A stretch of DNA of 64,000 nucleotides from Nitrosopumilus piranensis (lineage in GTDB: Archaea > Thermoproteota > Nitrososphaeria > Nitrososphaerales > Nitrosopumilaceae): NCBI RefSeq assembly GCF_000875775.1, contig NZ_CP010868.1, positions 1,623,707 through 1,687,706 on the forward strand, in the 5' to 3' direction. How positions within the stretch are numbered: position 1 is the first letter of the stretch; every line of letters starts with the position of its first letter. The position numbers were made by a program, and so were the translations under genes. The notes under the pieces were generated by a model. That model was not told the origin of the DNA. It did not search any database and saw nothing but the letters and a program-made list of their open reading frames with translations. Positions 1 to 8,942 of this stretch are shown piece by piece.

Positions 1-2
1 CT

Positions 3-524
3 CTAGCAATTTTTTATAGAAACCATGGATACAGGACCTTTATTCTATTAGATAACACTGAAGAATCAAAACAAATTTCAGCCCAACTAGTTTCAAATGA
101 ATTTTCACCTATTCAGACTATTTTCTTTGAATTGGAAGGCAAAAAGCTTGAATCAATTGAAGACTATATTGTACTTGAAGATTATTTGCATCCAGTTAAT
201 CAGACATACGAGATTAAATTGAGACGAGAGGGATTCTCAAATCTTACCCCGGATGATGTTCTATCAAAAGATGGTAAAGGTAATTTGGAAAAATTAAGAA
301 AGATTTGGCAGGAACATAATGATGATGATTGGGGCAAATTTAACAATGAAGAGATTACCAGATACATTTGTGAAAAAATTGCACTGGAGGAAACAAGTTT
401 TCTCTCAGATAAAACAAAAGATCAATTTAGATCATTGTATAGACTAATTGCAGAACGAATTAGACAATACCAGAATGTCAATACAAAGTCAGATTTAGAT
501 AAGTTTCAAAAGGCCAAAGCTTAA
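3..524 (+). CDS. C-terminal part of a TOPRIM/OLD-like protein (5' end outside window)
   Basis: The reading frame is open from the first base, so this is the tail of a longer gene; a TTG at 132 is only an internal candidate start. The first visible residues read like the end of a TOPRIM fold: a hydrophobic strand followed by LLDN and a helix (residues 8-25 of the visible part), as in OLD-family ATPase/nucleases where the acidic pair binds metal. The remainder is helical and charged with no membrane segment. The OLD/TOPRIM assignment is an inference from a short motif; the ATPase half would lie upstream. It is followed after about 70 bp by a secreted-protein gene. Confidence 0.5.
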   Translation, partial: LAIFYRNHGYRTFILLDNTEESKQISAQLVSNEFSPIQTIFFELEGKKLESIEDYIVLEDYLHPVNQTYEIKLRREGFSNLTPDDVLSKDGKGNLEKLRKIWQEHNDDDWGKFNNEEITRYICEKIALEETSFLSDKTKDQFRSLYRLIAERIRQYQNVNTKSDLDKFQKAKA

Positions 525-597
525 GAAGTTTGCTCATGAAAAATACTGAATTTAAAAATAGAAAGATAGGGAAAAGCCTTTAAGGTTTAAGTTAGAG

Positions 598-2757
598 ATG
601 AATGGTTTGAAATTAATGAATACATCCTCTATGAGAGGAATTCTCCTTTCAGTTATACTATTATTTTCAATAACACTAATTTTAGTTCCATCAAATACAT
701 TCGCTGAAGAGATTAATGCAAAGAGTATTGGACTAGAGGAAACAGTAATCATAGAATTTACAAATGATTCAGATACAGAAATCAATACTTTTAGAATTTG
801 GCTTGGTGCAGATTTTAATTTTAAATCTTTTAAAACAGAAAAAGGATGGATAGGTGAAAAAACGCCTCAAGGAGTAATTATTTTTACATCTCCTGAATCA
901 ATTAAAAAAGGAGAATCAGTAAAGTTTGGTGTAAAGACAGATAACAAAAATCCTGGAATTAATTGGAAGGCAATCGACATTAAAAGTAAAGAACAGGGCA
1001 TGGGAAAAGTATTACCAAAAGAATTGCCCGAAGTTATAAAGAATACAGAAATTAAACCAGATAAAAAATCTGTAGATATAGGAATTCTTTCTGATTCTAT
1101 TTTTAGAATAGTTCCAGAAAAACCCAACATGGGTTCAACTATAAGAGTAACTGGAGATAATTTTGGGGCATCACAAGAATTTGATTTTTACATAGATAAT
1201 TCAAAAATCGGTAGTTTTGAAACTGATGAAAACGGTCACTTTATGACAACAATGAAAATTCCTGATAATCAGAATGCAGACAGAGTAGATTTTAAAATAA
1301 AAGATAGTAAAGGAGAAGAGAAGAAAATTAGTCTAAGAATTGGAGAAATTGAAAACCGAATTCCAGAGACAGAAAATGTTAAACTCACAATCAAAGGAAT
1401 TCCAAATATAATACATAGAGGGGACTTGTTAGATATTTCAGGTACAGGGGCACCAAAGAGTGCAATCACTGCAGAGATTAAAACAGAAGATGGAGATATT
1501 ATCAACTCAAGAACAGCAGAAGTAGATGCTAAAGGAAATTGGAAATTAGCAGAACCAATAGCTATTCCACTAGACACACCATTTGGTAAATATAATGCAG
1601 TTATTACTGATGGAAGAGAAAGTATTCTAAAATCTTGGACAGTTGAATCAAATAAAAAAATAATAATTACTCCTTATAACTTGAAATTTCAACCGGGGGA
1701 GTTACTAAAGTTTAATGGAACTGCAGTACCCAACAAACCAATTGAAATTATTTTGGAGGATCCTCAAGGAAAAGAATTATTTTCAGACATCATTCAGTTA
1801 GATGAATCAGGTTTTGTTGAATTTGAATATCAAACAGAACAATCATCTATTAAAGGCACTTATACTCTAATTGCCACTCAGGATAAAGATATAGAATTTA
1901 TTTTTGCAGGATTAGGTCAACTGCCCGCAATTCCAGTTAATTTAGAATTTGATAGACTAAATTATAGTGCTGGAGATACTGCAGTAATTTCACTTACGGG
2001 GGTAGCATCTGAAATTGTTAGTTTGTTGATTATCGATCCATCGGATAAACCAAAAGGTGAAACAATTTCCATTACTTTACAAGCAGATGGGACTGCAAAA
2101 TATGAACTAGATTTATCAGGATATGCATCAGGAGTGTATACCGCTGTAGCTAGTAAAGGTAGTGCACAAAGTACCGAGATTTTTACTGTAGGATTACAAA
2201 CTGGTTCAGGAGAGATTCAGATAAACACCACAAAATTGAAGTATACACCAGGAGATTCTGTTTTAATTTTAGGAGACACAGCAAAAAATGTTCTACTTAC
2301 AATAACAATGACAGATCCTGATGGAAATATAGTAAAAGAAAAAGAAACTTTTTCGGATAAAAATGGAAAAATTTCTGAAGGTTCATTTAGAATTCCATCA
2401 GATGGAAAAAGTGGAATGTGGACAATTACTGCAAAAAGTGGTTCAAATTTTGACACTATAGAAATTGAAGTATTATCGACAATAGTTGAAGGTATGCAGA
2501 TTATCGTTGAAGAGGGTGCTGAGATCCCAGGATATGGAAATACACTTCAAATAAAGGTTGTTGGAGTTCAGCAGACAGTAGAGATAAGTATTGTGAATGC
2601 AGATGGACAGGTTATTGAATCGTTATCATTTCAGGCATCATCTCAAGGCGAGATAAACCAACCATGGATCATTCCAAAAGATACTGAGCCAGGAACATAT
2701 ACAATTAAAGTATCTGACGCATTCACTTCAGGTGAAACTACATTTGAGATAAAATAA
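598..2757 (+). CDS. Large secreted protein with tandem Ig-like/macroglobulin-like domains
   Basis: 719 residues. A signal peptide is clear: a basic start, a hydrophobic core at about residues 14-32 and an Ala-X-Ala-like site ending TFA near residue 36. After an N-terminal domain of about 110 residues come about five beta-sandwich modules of 85-95 residues. Each has the pattern of a Pro/Gly turn, 'Y.PGD' or 'HRGD', a beta-rich centre and a closing 'GTYTI' or 'GVYTA' strand, resembling macroglobulin MG2 or Big-type Ig folds. There is no C-terminal membrane anchor, so it is probably exported and attached to the S-layer or released. Met12 is an alternative start that keeps the signal peptide. The function is unknown; adhesion or a structural envelope role is inference. 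It is monocistronic, ending 40 bp before apt. Confidence 0.8.
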   Translation: MNGLKLMNTSSMRGILLSVILLFSITLILVPSNTFAEEINAKSIGLEETVIIEFTNDSDTEINTFRIWLGADFNFKSFKTEKGWIGEKTPQGVIIFTSPESIKKGESVKFGVKTDNKNPGINWKAIDIKSKEQGMGKVLPKELPEVIKNTEIKPDKKSVDIGILSDSIFRIVPEKPNMGSTIRVTGDNFGASQEFDFYIDNSKIGSFETDENGHFMTTMKIPDNQNADRVDFKIKDSKGEEKKISLRIGEIENRIPETENVKLTIKGIPNIIHRGDLLDISGTGAPKSAITAEIKTEDGDIINSRTAEVDAKGNWKLAEPIAIPLDTPFGKYNAVITDGRESILKSWTVESNKKIIITPYNLKFQPGELLKFNGTAVPNKPIEIILEDPQGKELFSDIIQLDESGFVEFEYQTEQSSIKGTYTLIATQDKDIEFIFAGLGQLPAIPVNLEFDRLNYSAGDTAVISLTGVASEIVSLLIIDPSDKPKGETISITLQADGTAKYELDLSGYASGVYTAVASKGSAQSTEIFTVGLQTGSGEIQINTTKLKYTPGDSVLILGDTAKNVLLTITMTDPDGNIVKEKETFSDKNGKISEGSFRIPSDGKSGMWTITAKSGSNFDTIEIEVLSTIVEGMQIIVEEGAEIPGYGNTLQIKVVGVQQTVEISIVNADGQVIESLSFQASSQGEINQPWIIPKDTEPGTYTIKVSDAFTSGETTFEIK

Positions 2758-2797
2758 TATCAAACAATTTTATTTCGCCTAAATTTACAAAATCAAT

Positions 2798-3310
2798 ATG
2801 AACTTAAAAGACAAAATAGCAGAGTATCCAAATTTTCCTAAAAAAGGGATTTTATTTAGAGATTTTAGCCCAATTTTAAAAGATCCATCTGCAATGACAG
2901 TAATTGCTGATGAATTTACAAAGCATTTTCATCCAAAAAACATTGATCTTTTTGCAGGTATTGAATCAAGAGGATTTATTCTTGCGTGTATTCTAGCTGC
3001 AAGATACAACAAAGGAATGGTAATGATCAGAAAGGCAGGGAAACTGCCTGGAAAAACCACAAAAACTTCATACACAATAGAATATGGAAAAGACACAATA
3101 GAGATTCAAAAAGACATCATCAAAGAAGGACAAAGAATACTCATTTGTGATGACCTGCTTGCAACAGGAGGAACCGCCAAAGCATCTGCAAAATTAATTG
3201 AGAAAGTAGGTGGTAAAATAGTAGGTTTTGCATTCATTATAGAACTGACAGAGCTTAATGGTATGAAAGGAATAAGCAAGTATGATTGTAAATCATTGGT
3301 GAAGTATTAA
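2798..3310 (+). CDS. apt: Adenine phosphoribosyltransferase
   Basis: 170 residues, the usual APRT length. It converts adenine plus PRPP to AMP and pyrophosphate in the cytosol. Residues 53-60 (AGIESRGF) are the conserved APRT loop and residues 114-127 ([14 protein letters not shown]) are the PRPP-binding signature with the two acidic residues. The stop codon overlaps the start of the methylthioadenosine phosphorylase gene by one base, so the two are almost certainly cotranscribed. Together they recycle the adenine released from methylthioadenosine. The start is an ATG with an AT-rich leader and no obvious Shine-Dalgarno sequence. Confidence 0.95.
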   Translation: MNLKDKIAEYPNFPKKGILFRDFSPILKDPSAMTVIADEFTKHFHPKNIDLFAGIESRGFILACILAARYNKGMVMIRKAGKLPGKTTKTSYTIEYGKDTIEIQKDIIKEGQRILICDDLLATGGTAKASAKLIEKVGGKIVGFAFIIELTELNGMKGISKYDCKSLVKY

Positions 3311-4101
3311 TGGAAAAAGATGTGGAAATAGGGATTTTTGGAGGTACTGGAATTTATGATTCAGGACTATTAGAAAACACACAAGAAATAGATATCGACA
3401 CACCATACGGGAAGCCATCAGATACAATTACAGTAGGAACTTTCAAAGGACGAAAAATTGCTTTTCTTCCAAGACATGGGAAAAAACATACAATTCCACC
3501 ACACAGAATTAATTTTAGAGCAAACATTTGGGCATTCAAAGAACTTGGAGTTACAAGAATAATTGCACCTTCAGCAGTTGGGAGTTTAAAAGAAGAGTTA
3601 GAGCCGGGACATTTTGTATTGCCATCACAATTTCTAGACTTTACAAAATCAAGAGATGGTTCATTTTCTGAAGATGGCAGGGTTATTCACATTTCAGTGG
3701 CAGATCCATTTTGTCCAGAGTTACATTCATCAATCACTAAAGTTACAGATAATCAAAATATCAAAATTCACAAAGATTGTACATACGTCTGTATTGAAGG
3801 CCCAAGATTTTCTACAAAAGCTGAATCAAAGTTCTATAGGACAACTGGTGCAGACATTATTGGAATGACTCTAGTTCCAGAATGTCAATTGGCAAGAGAA
3901 GCACAGATTTGTTATGCATCAATCTCAACAGTAACTGATTATGATGTTTGGGCAGAAAAGCCTGTTACTGCAAAAGATGTATTAGAAACACTGTCAAAAA
4001 ATGTTGAAGGAACAAAAAAAATACTAACAGAGTTAATTGAAAAGATTCCTAAAACTAGAAGTTGTTCTTGTGCAAAAGCACTAGAAGAAGCAGAATTCTA
4101 G
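3310..4101 (+). CDS. mtnP: S-methyl-5'-thioadenosine phosphorylase
   Basis: 263 residues. It cleaves 5'-methylthioadenosine with phosphate to adenine and methylthioribose 1-phosphate. Family marks are the phosphate loop GGTG at residues 11-14, PRHG near residues 54-57 followed by the [10 protein letters not shown] segment, and GMTLVPE plus the TDYD motif in the C-terminal third. TDYD is typical of the PNP/MTAP family. The C-terminus carries a CSCAKAL cysteine pair of the kind thought to form a stabilising disulfide in archaeal MTAPs. The start ATG overlaps the apt stop (TAATG). The 3' end overlaps the convergent hypothetical gene by 4 bp. Confidence 0.93.
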   Translation: MEKDVEIGIFGGTGIYDSGLLENTQEIDIDTPYGKPSDTITVGTFKGRKIAFLPRHGKKHTIPPHRINFRANIWAFKELGVTRIIAPSAVGSLKEELEPGHFVLPSQFLDFTKSRDGSFSEDGRVIHISVADPFCPELHSSITKVTDNQNIKIHKDCTYVCIEGPRFSTKAESKFYRTTGADIIGMTLVPECQLAREAQICYASISTVTDYDVWAEKPVTAKDVLETLSKNVEGTKKILTELIEKIPKTRSCSCAKALEEAEF

Positions 4102-4382
4102 TCATCAACAAAGGATTCTTTTTTGAGTCCCTCTGGAAGAGACATGTCACCTTGGAGTAAATTTCTCTGAAGAGTCATTATTACCTCTTCAACATCATAA
4201 CCCAATTTTTTTAATTCTTTTTCAGTATCTTTAGAAATTTTTGCTCCAACATTTTGTCCACCAATTCTACCAAACGCTATTGCAGTAAAGCGAAAATCAT
4301 TATTATCTAAAGTGAATTTACCTATAATCTTTGCAGCCATTTGACTACCATGTATATTGTTAATGTGAACTTTGAGTTCCAT
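4098..4382 (-). CDS. Conserved hypothetical protein (94 aa)
   Basis: I do not recognise a family. It is soluble and mixed alpha/beta: an N-terminal beta-rich half (residues 1-50, with an IGG turn) and a charged helical C-terminal half ending in acidic residues. No cysteine motif or membrane segment is present. The stop overlaps the mtnP stop region by 4 bp in convergent orientation. It lies 8 bp downstream of the next leftward gene (zinc protein, 4391-4789), so it is probably in one operon with it and perhaps with the TrmB-like regulator further upstream. Coding is supported by the tight spacing and typical codon use. Confidence 0.7.
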   Translation of the reverse strand: MELKVHINNIHGSQMAAKIIGKFTLDNNDFRFTAIAFGRIGGQNVGAKISKDTEKELKKLGYDVEEVIMTLQRNLLQGDMSLPEGLKKESFVDD

Positions 4383-4390
4383 TTCAGAAA

Positions 4391-4789
4391 TTAAATTTCA
4401 ACTGCTTTGTTGACGTTATCGTCAATCAAAAAGCTCCAATGTTTTTCATCTTCAACCTTGTAATCTTTAACTGTTAAAGGAATTATCTTTTCATCAAGGC
4501 ATTCATGCTTGATTTCACCATTTTCTTTTAATTTTACTAATTTCCACTTGTATTTTCCCTGCTGTAATTTACAAACAGTAACTCCCCACTTTGCATCAGA
4601 ATCAATTTTTGGCATCCCTACAAGATCAGCCAACTCTTCAATTCCAAGTTGTTTTTCTTCACAAAATCTTTTCTTACACACACCACATCGCCATACATCA
4701 ACTGAGCCAATTGTTCTTTCATCGATGTTGATGTTAACTACACCAAAGTAAACAGGTTGATGTTTACATGTTTCAGTATCAATAGTCAA
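4391..4789 (-). CDS. Small zinc-binding hypothetical protein
   Basis: 132 residues. A probable zinc site is made by Cys8 and His10 near the N-terminus with a CGVC...C group at about residues 35-44 (CGVCKKRFC). The rest is mixed alpha/beta, with a Lys-rich central strand and an acidic C-terminus. No catalytic motif is recognised. The gene sits between the TrmB-like regulator (22 bp upstream) and the 94-aa protein, all leftward. The gene order suggests a small regulatory operon, but the role cannot be read from the sequence. Confidence 0.7.
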   Translation of the reverse strand: MTIDTETCKHQPVYFGVVNINIDERTIGSVDVWRCGVCKKRFCEEKQLGIEELADLVGMPKIDSDAKWGVTVCKLQQGKYKWKLVKLKENGEIKHECLDEKIIPLTVKDYKVEDEKHWSFLIDDNVNKAVEI

Positions 4790-4810
4790 TGTTGTTCAAA
4801 AATCGTAGCA

Positions 4811-5161
4811 TTATTTAGTTCTTGCATCATCATATGGCTTTTCTAATATCACACCTATGCTATCAACAAGTTTATTTCTTTTAAATTCAATATTTTCTCT
4901 CTCACACATTCGTCTATACATGTTAACTACAGTAAATCTAGGATGCATTGCCTCAAATTCGGTTTCAGAAATATCTATGAATGCACCTAAATTCATTAGA
5001 TCCTTTGCTGTATTTTGCGCATCATCCAAGGATATCTTTAATTTTTCTGAAATTACTTGTGGAGACATTTTACCATAGCAAGTAACAAGCAAGTATACTT
5101 TGGCTTGTATAGGATTCAAATGAATTTCAGAGATCAAATCATCTTCAATTCTAGAGTCCAT
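4811..5161 (-). CDS. TrmB-like winged-helix regulator
   Basis: 116 residues. Residues about 10-70 fit the TrmB DNA-binding domain: 'LNPIQAKVYLLVTCYGKMSPQVISEKL' follows the TrmB helix pattern (L.....VYL.L...G..S...I...), then a recognition helix and a short wing. The C-terminal part is helical, with 'MHPRFTVVNMYRRMCE', which resembles the linker helix of TrmB proteins. It lacks the sugar-binding domain of full-length TrmB, so it acts as a short DNA-binding protein. It is the first gene of the leftward three-gene group ending at 4098. Confidence 0.75.
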   Translation of the reverse strand: MDSRIEDDLISEIHLNPIQAKVYLLVTCYGKMSPQVISEKLKISLDDAQNTAKDLMNLGAFIDISETEFEAMHPRFTVVNMYRRMCERENIEFKRNKLVDSIGVILEKPYDDARTK

Positions 5162-5204
5162 TACTTTTCAAGTAAATTATTTGTAATAAAACATGATCCA
5201 TACA

Positions 5205-5441
5205 TCATTTTTTGACTAGAAGTTTTTTAGAAATTTTTAGGGAAAATCCCATCGCAATAAAATGAATTACTGCACCTAGAATTGCACCTAAAATCATGTC
5301 ATCAAAAAAGATCCAAACTAGAACAAACGCAATAAGAGAAGGAACAGATATGATTACAGCAATTACTGCTCCCCTTATCATAATTTCACGCTTTGTTAGT
5401 TTTGAAAATTTTTCATCCTCGGACAATAGCTCAAATTTCAA
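5205..5441 (-). CDS. Small membrane protein with two TM helices
   Basis: The frame is open up to an ATG at 5555, but that would run through the promoter and start of the divergent gene. A TTG at 5441 gives 78 residues and lies about 30 nt from a TATA-like box (minus strand AAATATAAAG at 5475-5466), as expected for leaderless transcripts. Another TTG at 5426 is possible. The protein has a charged N-terminus, two hydrophobic helices (IRGAVIAVIISVPSLIAFVLVW and a Gly/Ala-rich second helix) and a basic tail. Its function is unknown; the divergent partner is a membrane-tethered alpha-crystallin protein. Confidence 0.65.
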   Translation of the reverse strand: MKFELLSEDEKFSKLTKREIMIRGAVIAVIISVPSLIAFVLVWIFFDDMILGAILGAVIHFIAMGFSLKISKKLLVKK

Positions 5442-5465
5442 AAGTGGTAATAAAAACCAAAGATA

Positions 5466-5475
5466 CTTTATATTT
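5466..5475. promoter_or_regulatory. Shared divergent TATA box
   Basis: CTTTATATTT reads as a TATA-like element on both strands. TTG codons lie about 25-30 nt away in each direction: 5498 on the plus strand and 5441 on the minus strand. This is the spacing expected from archaeal TATA box to transcription start, so each message would be leaderless. The assignment is by eye. Confidence 0.5.
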
Positions 5476-5497
5476 GGTAAACCCAAATTGTGACTGT

Positions 5498-5956
5498 TTG
5501 GCAAGTTATAAGGGCGCATATTCAAATGAGCAATCACTGAATTTTGTAATACCAATTATTGTAATATTATTTTTAGGAATAATCTACATTATGACCCAAA
5601 GAGCAGATTCAGGTTTTGTTAGTTTCTTCTTAATTGGGGCAGCAGCACTTACAATGTTTTACTGGGTTAGAGTTTTGAAAAAGATGACAAAAGACCAAAA
5701 GCCACTTTATACACAATCAAGAGAGCAAGAACAGAAAAACTGGGTATATGACCTTATCAAAGGCGAGGGAGAGTTTGTTTTTGTTGCTGAAGTTCCAGGT
5801 CCTGAAGACAAGATTGCAGTAAGGCTAGTTGATGGAATGCTATACATCAGAGGAACTGCAGGGTTTTCAAAAGAAGTTCCAATAGAAGGAGCAAACAATA
5901 TGCAAATATTTGATTTCAAATACAGAAACGGTGTGTTAACACTTAGAATAAAATAG
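5498..5956 (+). CDS. Membrane-tethered alpha-crystallin (Hsp20-like) protein
   Basis: From TTG 5498 the protein has 152 residues; a longer frame back to 5393 overlaps the divergent promoter and is unlikely. Two adjacent hydrophobic helices (IPIIVILFLGIIYIM and FFLIGAAALTMFYWV) are followed by a charged linker. A C-terminal domain of about 70 residues matches the alpha-crystallin core: 'FVFVAEVPGPEDKI' corresponds to the family's 'v.aelPG....i', and 'YRNGVLTLRI' to its closing 'y.NGvLtl.i' strand. The domain would lie on the cytosolic face if both helices form a hairpin. It may be a holdase at the membrane; that role is inference. Confidence 0.75.
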   Translation: MASYKGAYSNEQSLNFVIPIIVILFLGIIYIMTQRADSGFVSFFLIGAAALTMFYWVRVLKKMTKDQKPLYTQSREQEQKNWVYDLIKGEGEFVFVAEVPGPEDKIAVRLVDGMLYIRGTAGFSKEVPIEGANNMQIFDFKYRNGVLTLRIK

Positions 5957-7069
5957 CTAAAGACTTTTTGCTAATTCTAATTTCTGTGGCAGATATTTAT
6001 CAGTAATATTAGTAAGACCATATTTTGCAAATGCCTCAAGTTCTGCTTTTCTTTTTAATCTCAAAAATACTTCTAATTCCTTTTTCCAAATTCCCGATTC
6101 ATATCTTGGATCTTTTTGAAGATCATAACATCTCTTAATATCTGATTCAGTCATTGGAATTGTTGGTAGTTTGTATTTTTCAATATCAGTAGCCCAAACC
6201 CCTACCCATTTTGCATCAGGTACTGTTAATTCTCTTAGATGTGCAGCATTTGCAGAACCAGATTTTATTACCATTGCAATATGTTCTCCATACACATCAC
6301 CATCAGTCAAAATGATTACAGGTAATCCCAATTCATCATGTAGACGTTTTAGTAAGGTTCGAGTAGAACGTGGAGCTTGCCCACCAGTGTTTATGATGAT
6401 AGACTTGAATTTTTTATCAATTTGTTCTTCAACAAATCTTGTAAAAAGACCGCCTTTCTCAATTGCAATTACAATTTCAGCACTAGTATCAACTAGTTCA
6501 GCAGTAGTCAAACTAGGTCCAATAGAATAACCATCTGGATGGTTTGACAAATTCATTTTTTTGCCTTCATAGCCTGGAATTGTATATTCAATATTCAGAT
6601 CACCGAAAATTGAGCTTCGCTCTTCTGGAAAAATATGGAAATCTTCTCTTGGCCTGGATGTTACTGCCTCTAAATCTACAATAATGTTATCAGATTCTGA
6701 TTGATCTTCAAACTCTATTGCAAAGGCTTGCGAAGAGTAATACACATCTCTCAAGGTGGATGATTTTTTTTCTTGTGTTAAACGATTTGCAAAGAATGCA
6801 AGCCACATCAATTGTGTAAAGGAGCGTAGTTGGGCAGAATTTTTAGCACTTCTCAAGGCATTAGAGTTTCCTAGAATGTACTGCCTTAGTTTTTTGTCAT
6901 AAACAATATTACTTACAGATCTGCTTGGAATTGAGAATTTTGGGAATTGGCCATTTTCTAAATCCTCATAGATTTTTGCTCCATGGTTTTTAAGGGATTC
7001 AAGAACACTTTTTTGCTTTTCCTTTGCCTTTTTGCTAATTTCTTTTGCTTTTTCCTTATTTGTTTTCAA
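5957..7069 (-). CDS. top6A: DNA topoisomerase VI subunit A
   Basis: 370 residues. This is the catalytic DNA-cleaving subunit of the A2B2 type IIB topoisomerase, related to Spo11. The 5Y-CAP domain holds the active-site tyrosine in 'TLRDVYY' (Tyr111 by the family pattern, Tyr110 adjacent). The TOPRIM metal residues are Glu204 (IAIEKGG) and Asp256/Asp258 (LTDGDVYG). The N-terminal 25 residues are a Lys-rich extension. It overlaps top6B by 14 bp, so the two subunits are translationally coupled and made together. It is the last gene of a leftward cluster. Confidence 0.97.
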   Translation of the reverse strand: MKTNKEKAKEISKKAKEKQKSVLESLKNHGAKIYEDLENGQFPKFSIPSRSVSNIVYDKKLRQYILGNSNALRSAKNSAQLRSFTQLMWLAFFANRLTQEKKSSTLRDVYYSSQAFAIEFEDQSESDNIIVDLEAVTSRPREDFHIFPEERSSIFGDLNIEYTIPGYEGKKMNLSNHPDGYSIGPSLTTAELVDTSAEIVIAIEKGGLFTRFVEEQIDKKFKSIIINTGGQAPRSTRTLLKRLHDELGLPVIILTDGDVYGEHIAMVIKSGSANAAHLRELTVPDAKWVGVWATDIEKYKLPTIPMTESDIKRCYDLQKDPRYESGIWKKELEVFLRLKRKAELEAFAKYGLTNITDKYLPQKLELAKSL

Positions 7070-8942
7070 TTGGTTTTTCCTCCTCTAGTGTTTTAGTTTC
7101 TGTTTGTTTAGTTTCAGCAGGTTCTAGTTCATCTAAAATTTTCTTATAATTGGGTTGTTTTTTCTTTCCTGCAAGCTCTGTGCAAAACTCTGCGATCATT
7201 GGAATGTATTTTGCATAAAGATTTGCTCGCTTTTTTGCCATTTCAGCTTGTCCTCTTTTTGACATGAATGCTGCCAACTTTCTTGATAGGAATTGCAATC
7301 CCAATCTCAATTCACGTTCAATCTCTTGTCTATCAGCGACATTTTCTTTTCCTGCAGTCTTGTAAGGAATTCTAGTGGAGCAAATATGAGATACTATGAT
7401 AAATGGTGGATCACCTTTTACTTTGTATCGTCCCCAATCTGTATCATTTACAACTTTTAGTACTACATCACTACCCTCATCATAAAGTAGTGGTATTCTG
7501 TTTGCGTATCTATACACATGAGGGCCACCTGTTTTAATATCGCCACCATATGCAATTCCCATCTCAACTATGAATGGAAATCCAGAATAGGCTGATGCTG
7601 GACGCTGGACTACGGCAACAAAATCAGGATTGAAGAATTTCTGAATTCCTTTTTCAAGAGGTCCTTCTCCCAATGGAGCCAAACAGCTTGAATCAGGTGC
7701 CATAAAGTCATCGAACTTTTGAAGAGAATCACTAAGGTTTACTAGTTCTTGATTTGTTAGCGTTCCCATACGTTTTTCAGGCTTGAATCCTGCAAACTCT
7801 GCAAATTTTACTGCAGTAGTAGGTCCTATACGCTGAAATCTTTTTGTCAGAAAAGTGGTGAGAGGTTCTCCTTGAACTGTATTGGTTAATTGCTTATAGT
7901 ATTGGCTTTCAGGATCCATTTCAACTGTTTTTGATTGAGAATCTCCAAAATCCCAATAATACAATTTTTTGTTAGGTACATCAAGATCTTCAATTCTAAT
8001 TTTACTTAGTTTCTCAAAATCCATTTTAAGAAATGACATCAAAGCTATCACAACACGAACTTGACGAGAAAGATTTTTCCATTTCTTTTTTGCTTTTGCC
8101 ATAATAGCAGAGAAGCTAAGATTTTGTTTTGATAATCCCAAGTCTTTTCTAACTTTTTCAATCATTGTGTCATCAATTGTTGGTATTTCAAATTGAGATT
8201 CAACTATCATTCTTCTAATTCTTTCAACATCAATTCCATGTGGATGTGGTCGAATAATTGTTGGTGGAGGTGGTATTTCTTTTACAAATCGTGGATGGTG
8301 GAACTTTTGTCCCTTTGGATCATCAAATGTTATTGTTGCATAAGGTGTAATCAGAGATGTTTCATAAACATAATCTCGGATTTTGTTTCCTGCCTTAGAA
8401 TAGTCACCTTCTAAACAAATACTAACAGAAAGGCCTTTTTTTGAAATTTCCTTTGTAGTGTGTTTTACAATAACTGGTTTGTTTTTTTGAATATCCAATA
8501 GGATTTCAAACTGATTCTGAATTTTTGCATCTGTTGAGCTTTTTACCACTACAGGTTTGTTGGTTGTAATTTGGCCATATAGGATTGCCATTGTTGCACC
8601 CAAACCAAACATACCCCTTGCTTGTTTTAATCCAAATTTTGAACCATAAAGAACAGTTCCAAATGCAAGTGGGATGTGTTTTGCGTCAACGCCTGGTCCA
8701 TTATCTTTTACAGTCAAAATATACGGTTTGGGGTCGGGCTTATCAGGTTCAACTGCCTTAATTGTCAGGTGAACATCAGGCAAAACTCCTTTTTGATCAC
8801 ATGCATCCAAAGCATTTTCGACAAACTCTCTAACAGCAGTATATAATGAACGTGTAGGATTACTAAATCCTGCCAAGTCACGATTACTATAGAAAAACTC
8901 ACTAGGAGAGATTTGATTGAATTTTTCTTTAATAGAAGACAT
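7056..8942 (-). CDS. top6B: DNA topoisomerase VI subunit B
   Basis: 628 residues, the ATPase subunit. The GHKL ATP-binding motifs are visible: 'REFVENALDACD' (Glu39, Asn43 and neighbours), 'VKDNGPGV' near residues 78-85 and a Gly-rich lid 'GMFGLGATMA'. An H2TH-like helical region with 'GLSKQNLSFSAIMAKA' and the transducer domain follow, with a long acidic Lys/Glu tail at the end. It overlaps the KH gene by 14 bp upstream and top6A by 14 bp downstream. ATP binding closes the B subunits around the transported DNA segment. Confidence 0.97.
   Translation of the reverse strand: MSSIKEKFNQISPSEFFYSNRDLAGFSNPTRSLYTAVREFVENALDACDQKGVLPDVHLTIKAVEPDKPDPKPYILTVKDNGPGVDAKHIPLAFGTVLYGSKFGLKQARGMFGLGATMAILYGQITTNKPVVVKSSTDAKIQNQFEILLDIQKNKPVIVKHTTKEISKKGLSVSICLEGDYSKAGNKIRDYVYETSLITPYATITFDDPKGQKFHHPRFVKEIPPPPTIIRPHPHGIDVERIRRMIVESQFEIPTIDDTMIEKVRKDLGLSKQNLSFSAIMAKAKKKWKNLSRQVRVVIALMSFLKMDFEKLSKIRIEDLDVPNKKLYYWDFGDSQSKTVEMDPESQYYKQLTNTVQGEPLTTFLTKRFQRIGPTTAVKFAEFAGFKPEKRMGTLTNQELVNLSDSLQKFDDFMAPDSSCLAPLGEGPLEKGIQKFFNPDFVAVVQRPASAYSGFPFIVEMGIAYGGDIKTGGPHVYRYANRIPLLYDEGSDVVLKVVNDTDWGRYKVKGDPPFIIVSHICSTRIPYKTAGKENVADRQEIERELRLGLQFLSRKLAAFMSKRGQAEMAKKRANLYAKYIPMIAEFCTELAGKKKQPNYKKILDELEPAETKQTETKTLEEEKPIENK

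Noticed and set aside
5393-5497. N-terminal extension of the membrane alpha-crystallin gene
   Set aside because: It overlaps the divergent gene and the TATA element; the residues do not form a natural N-terminus.
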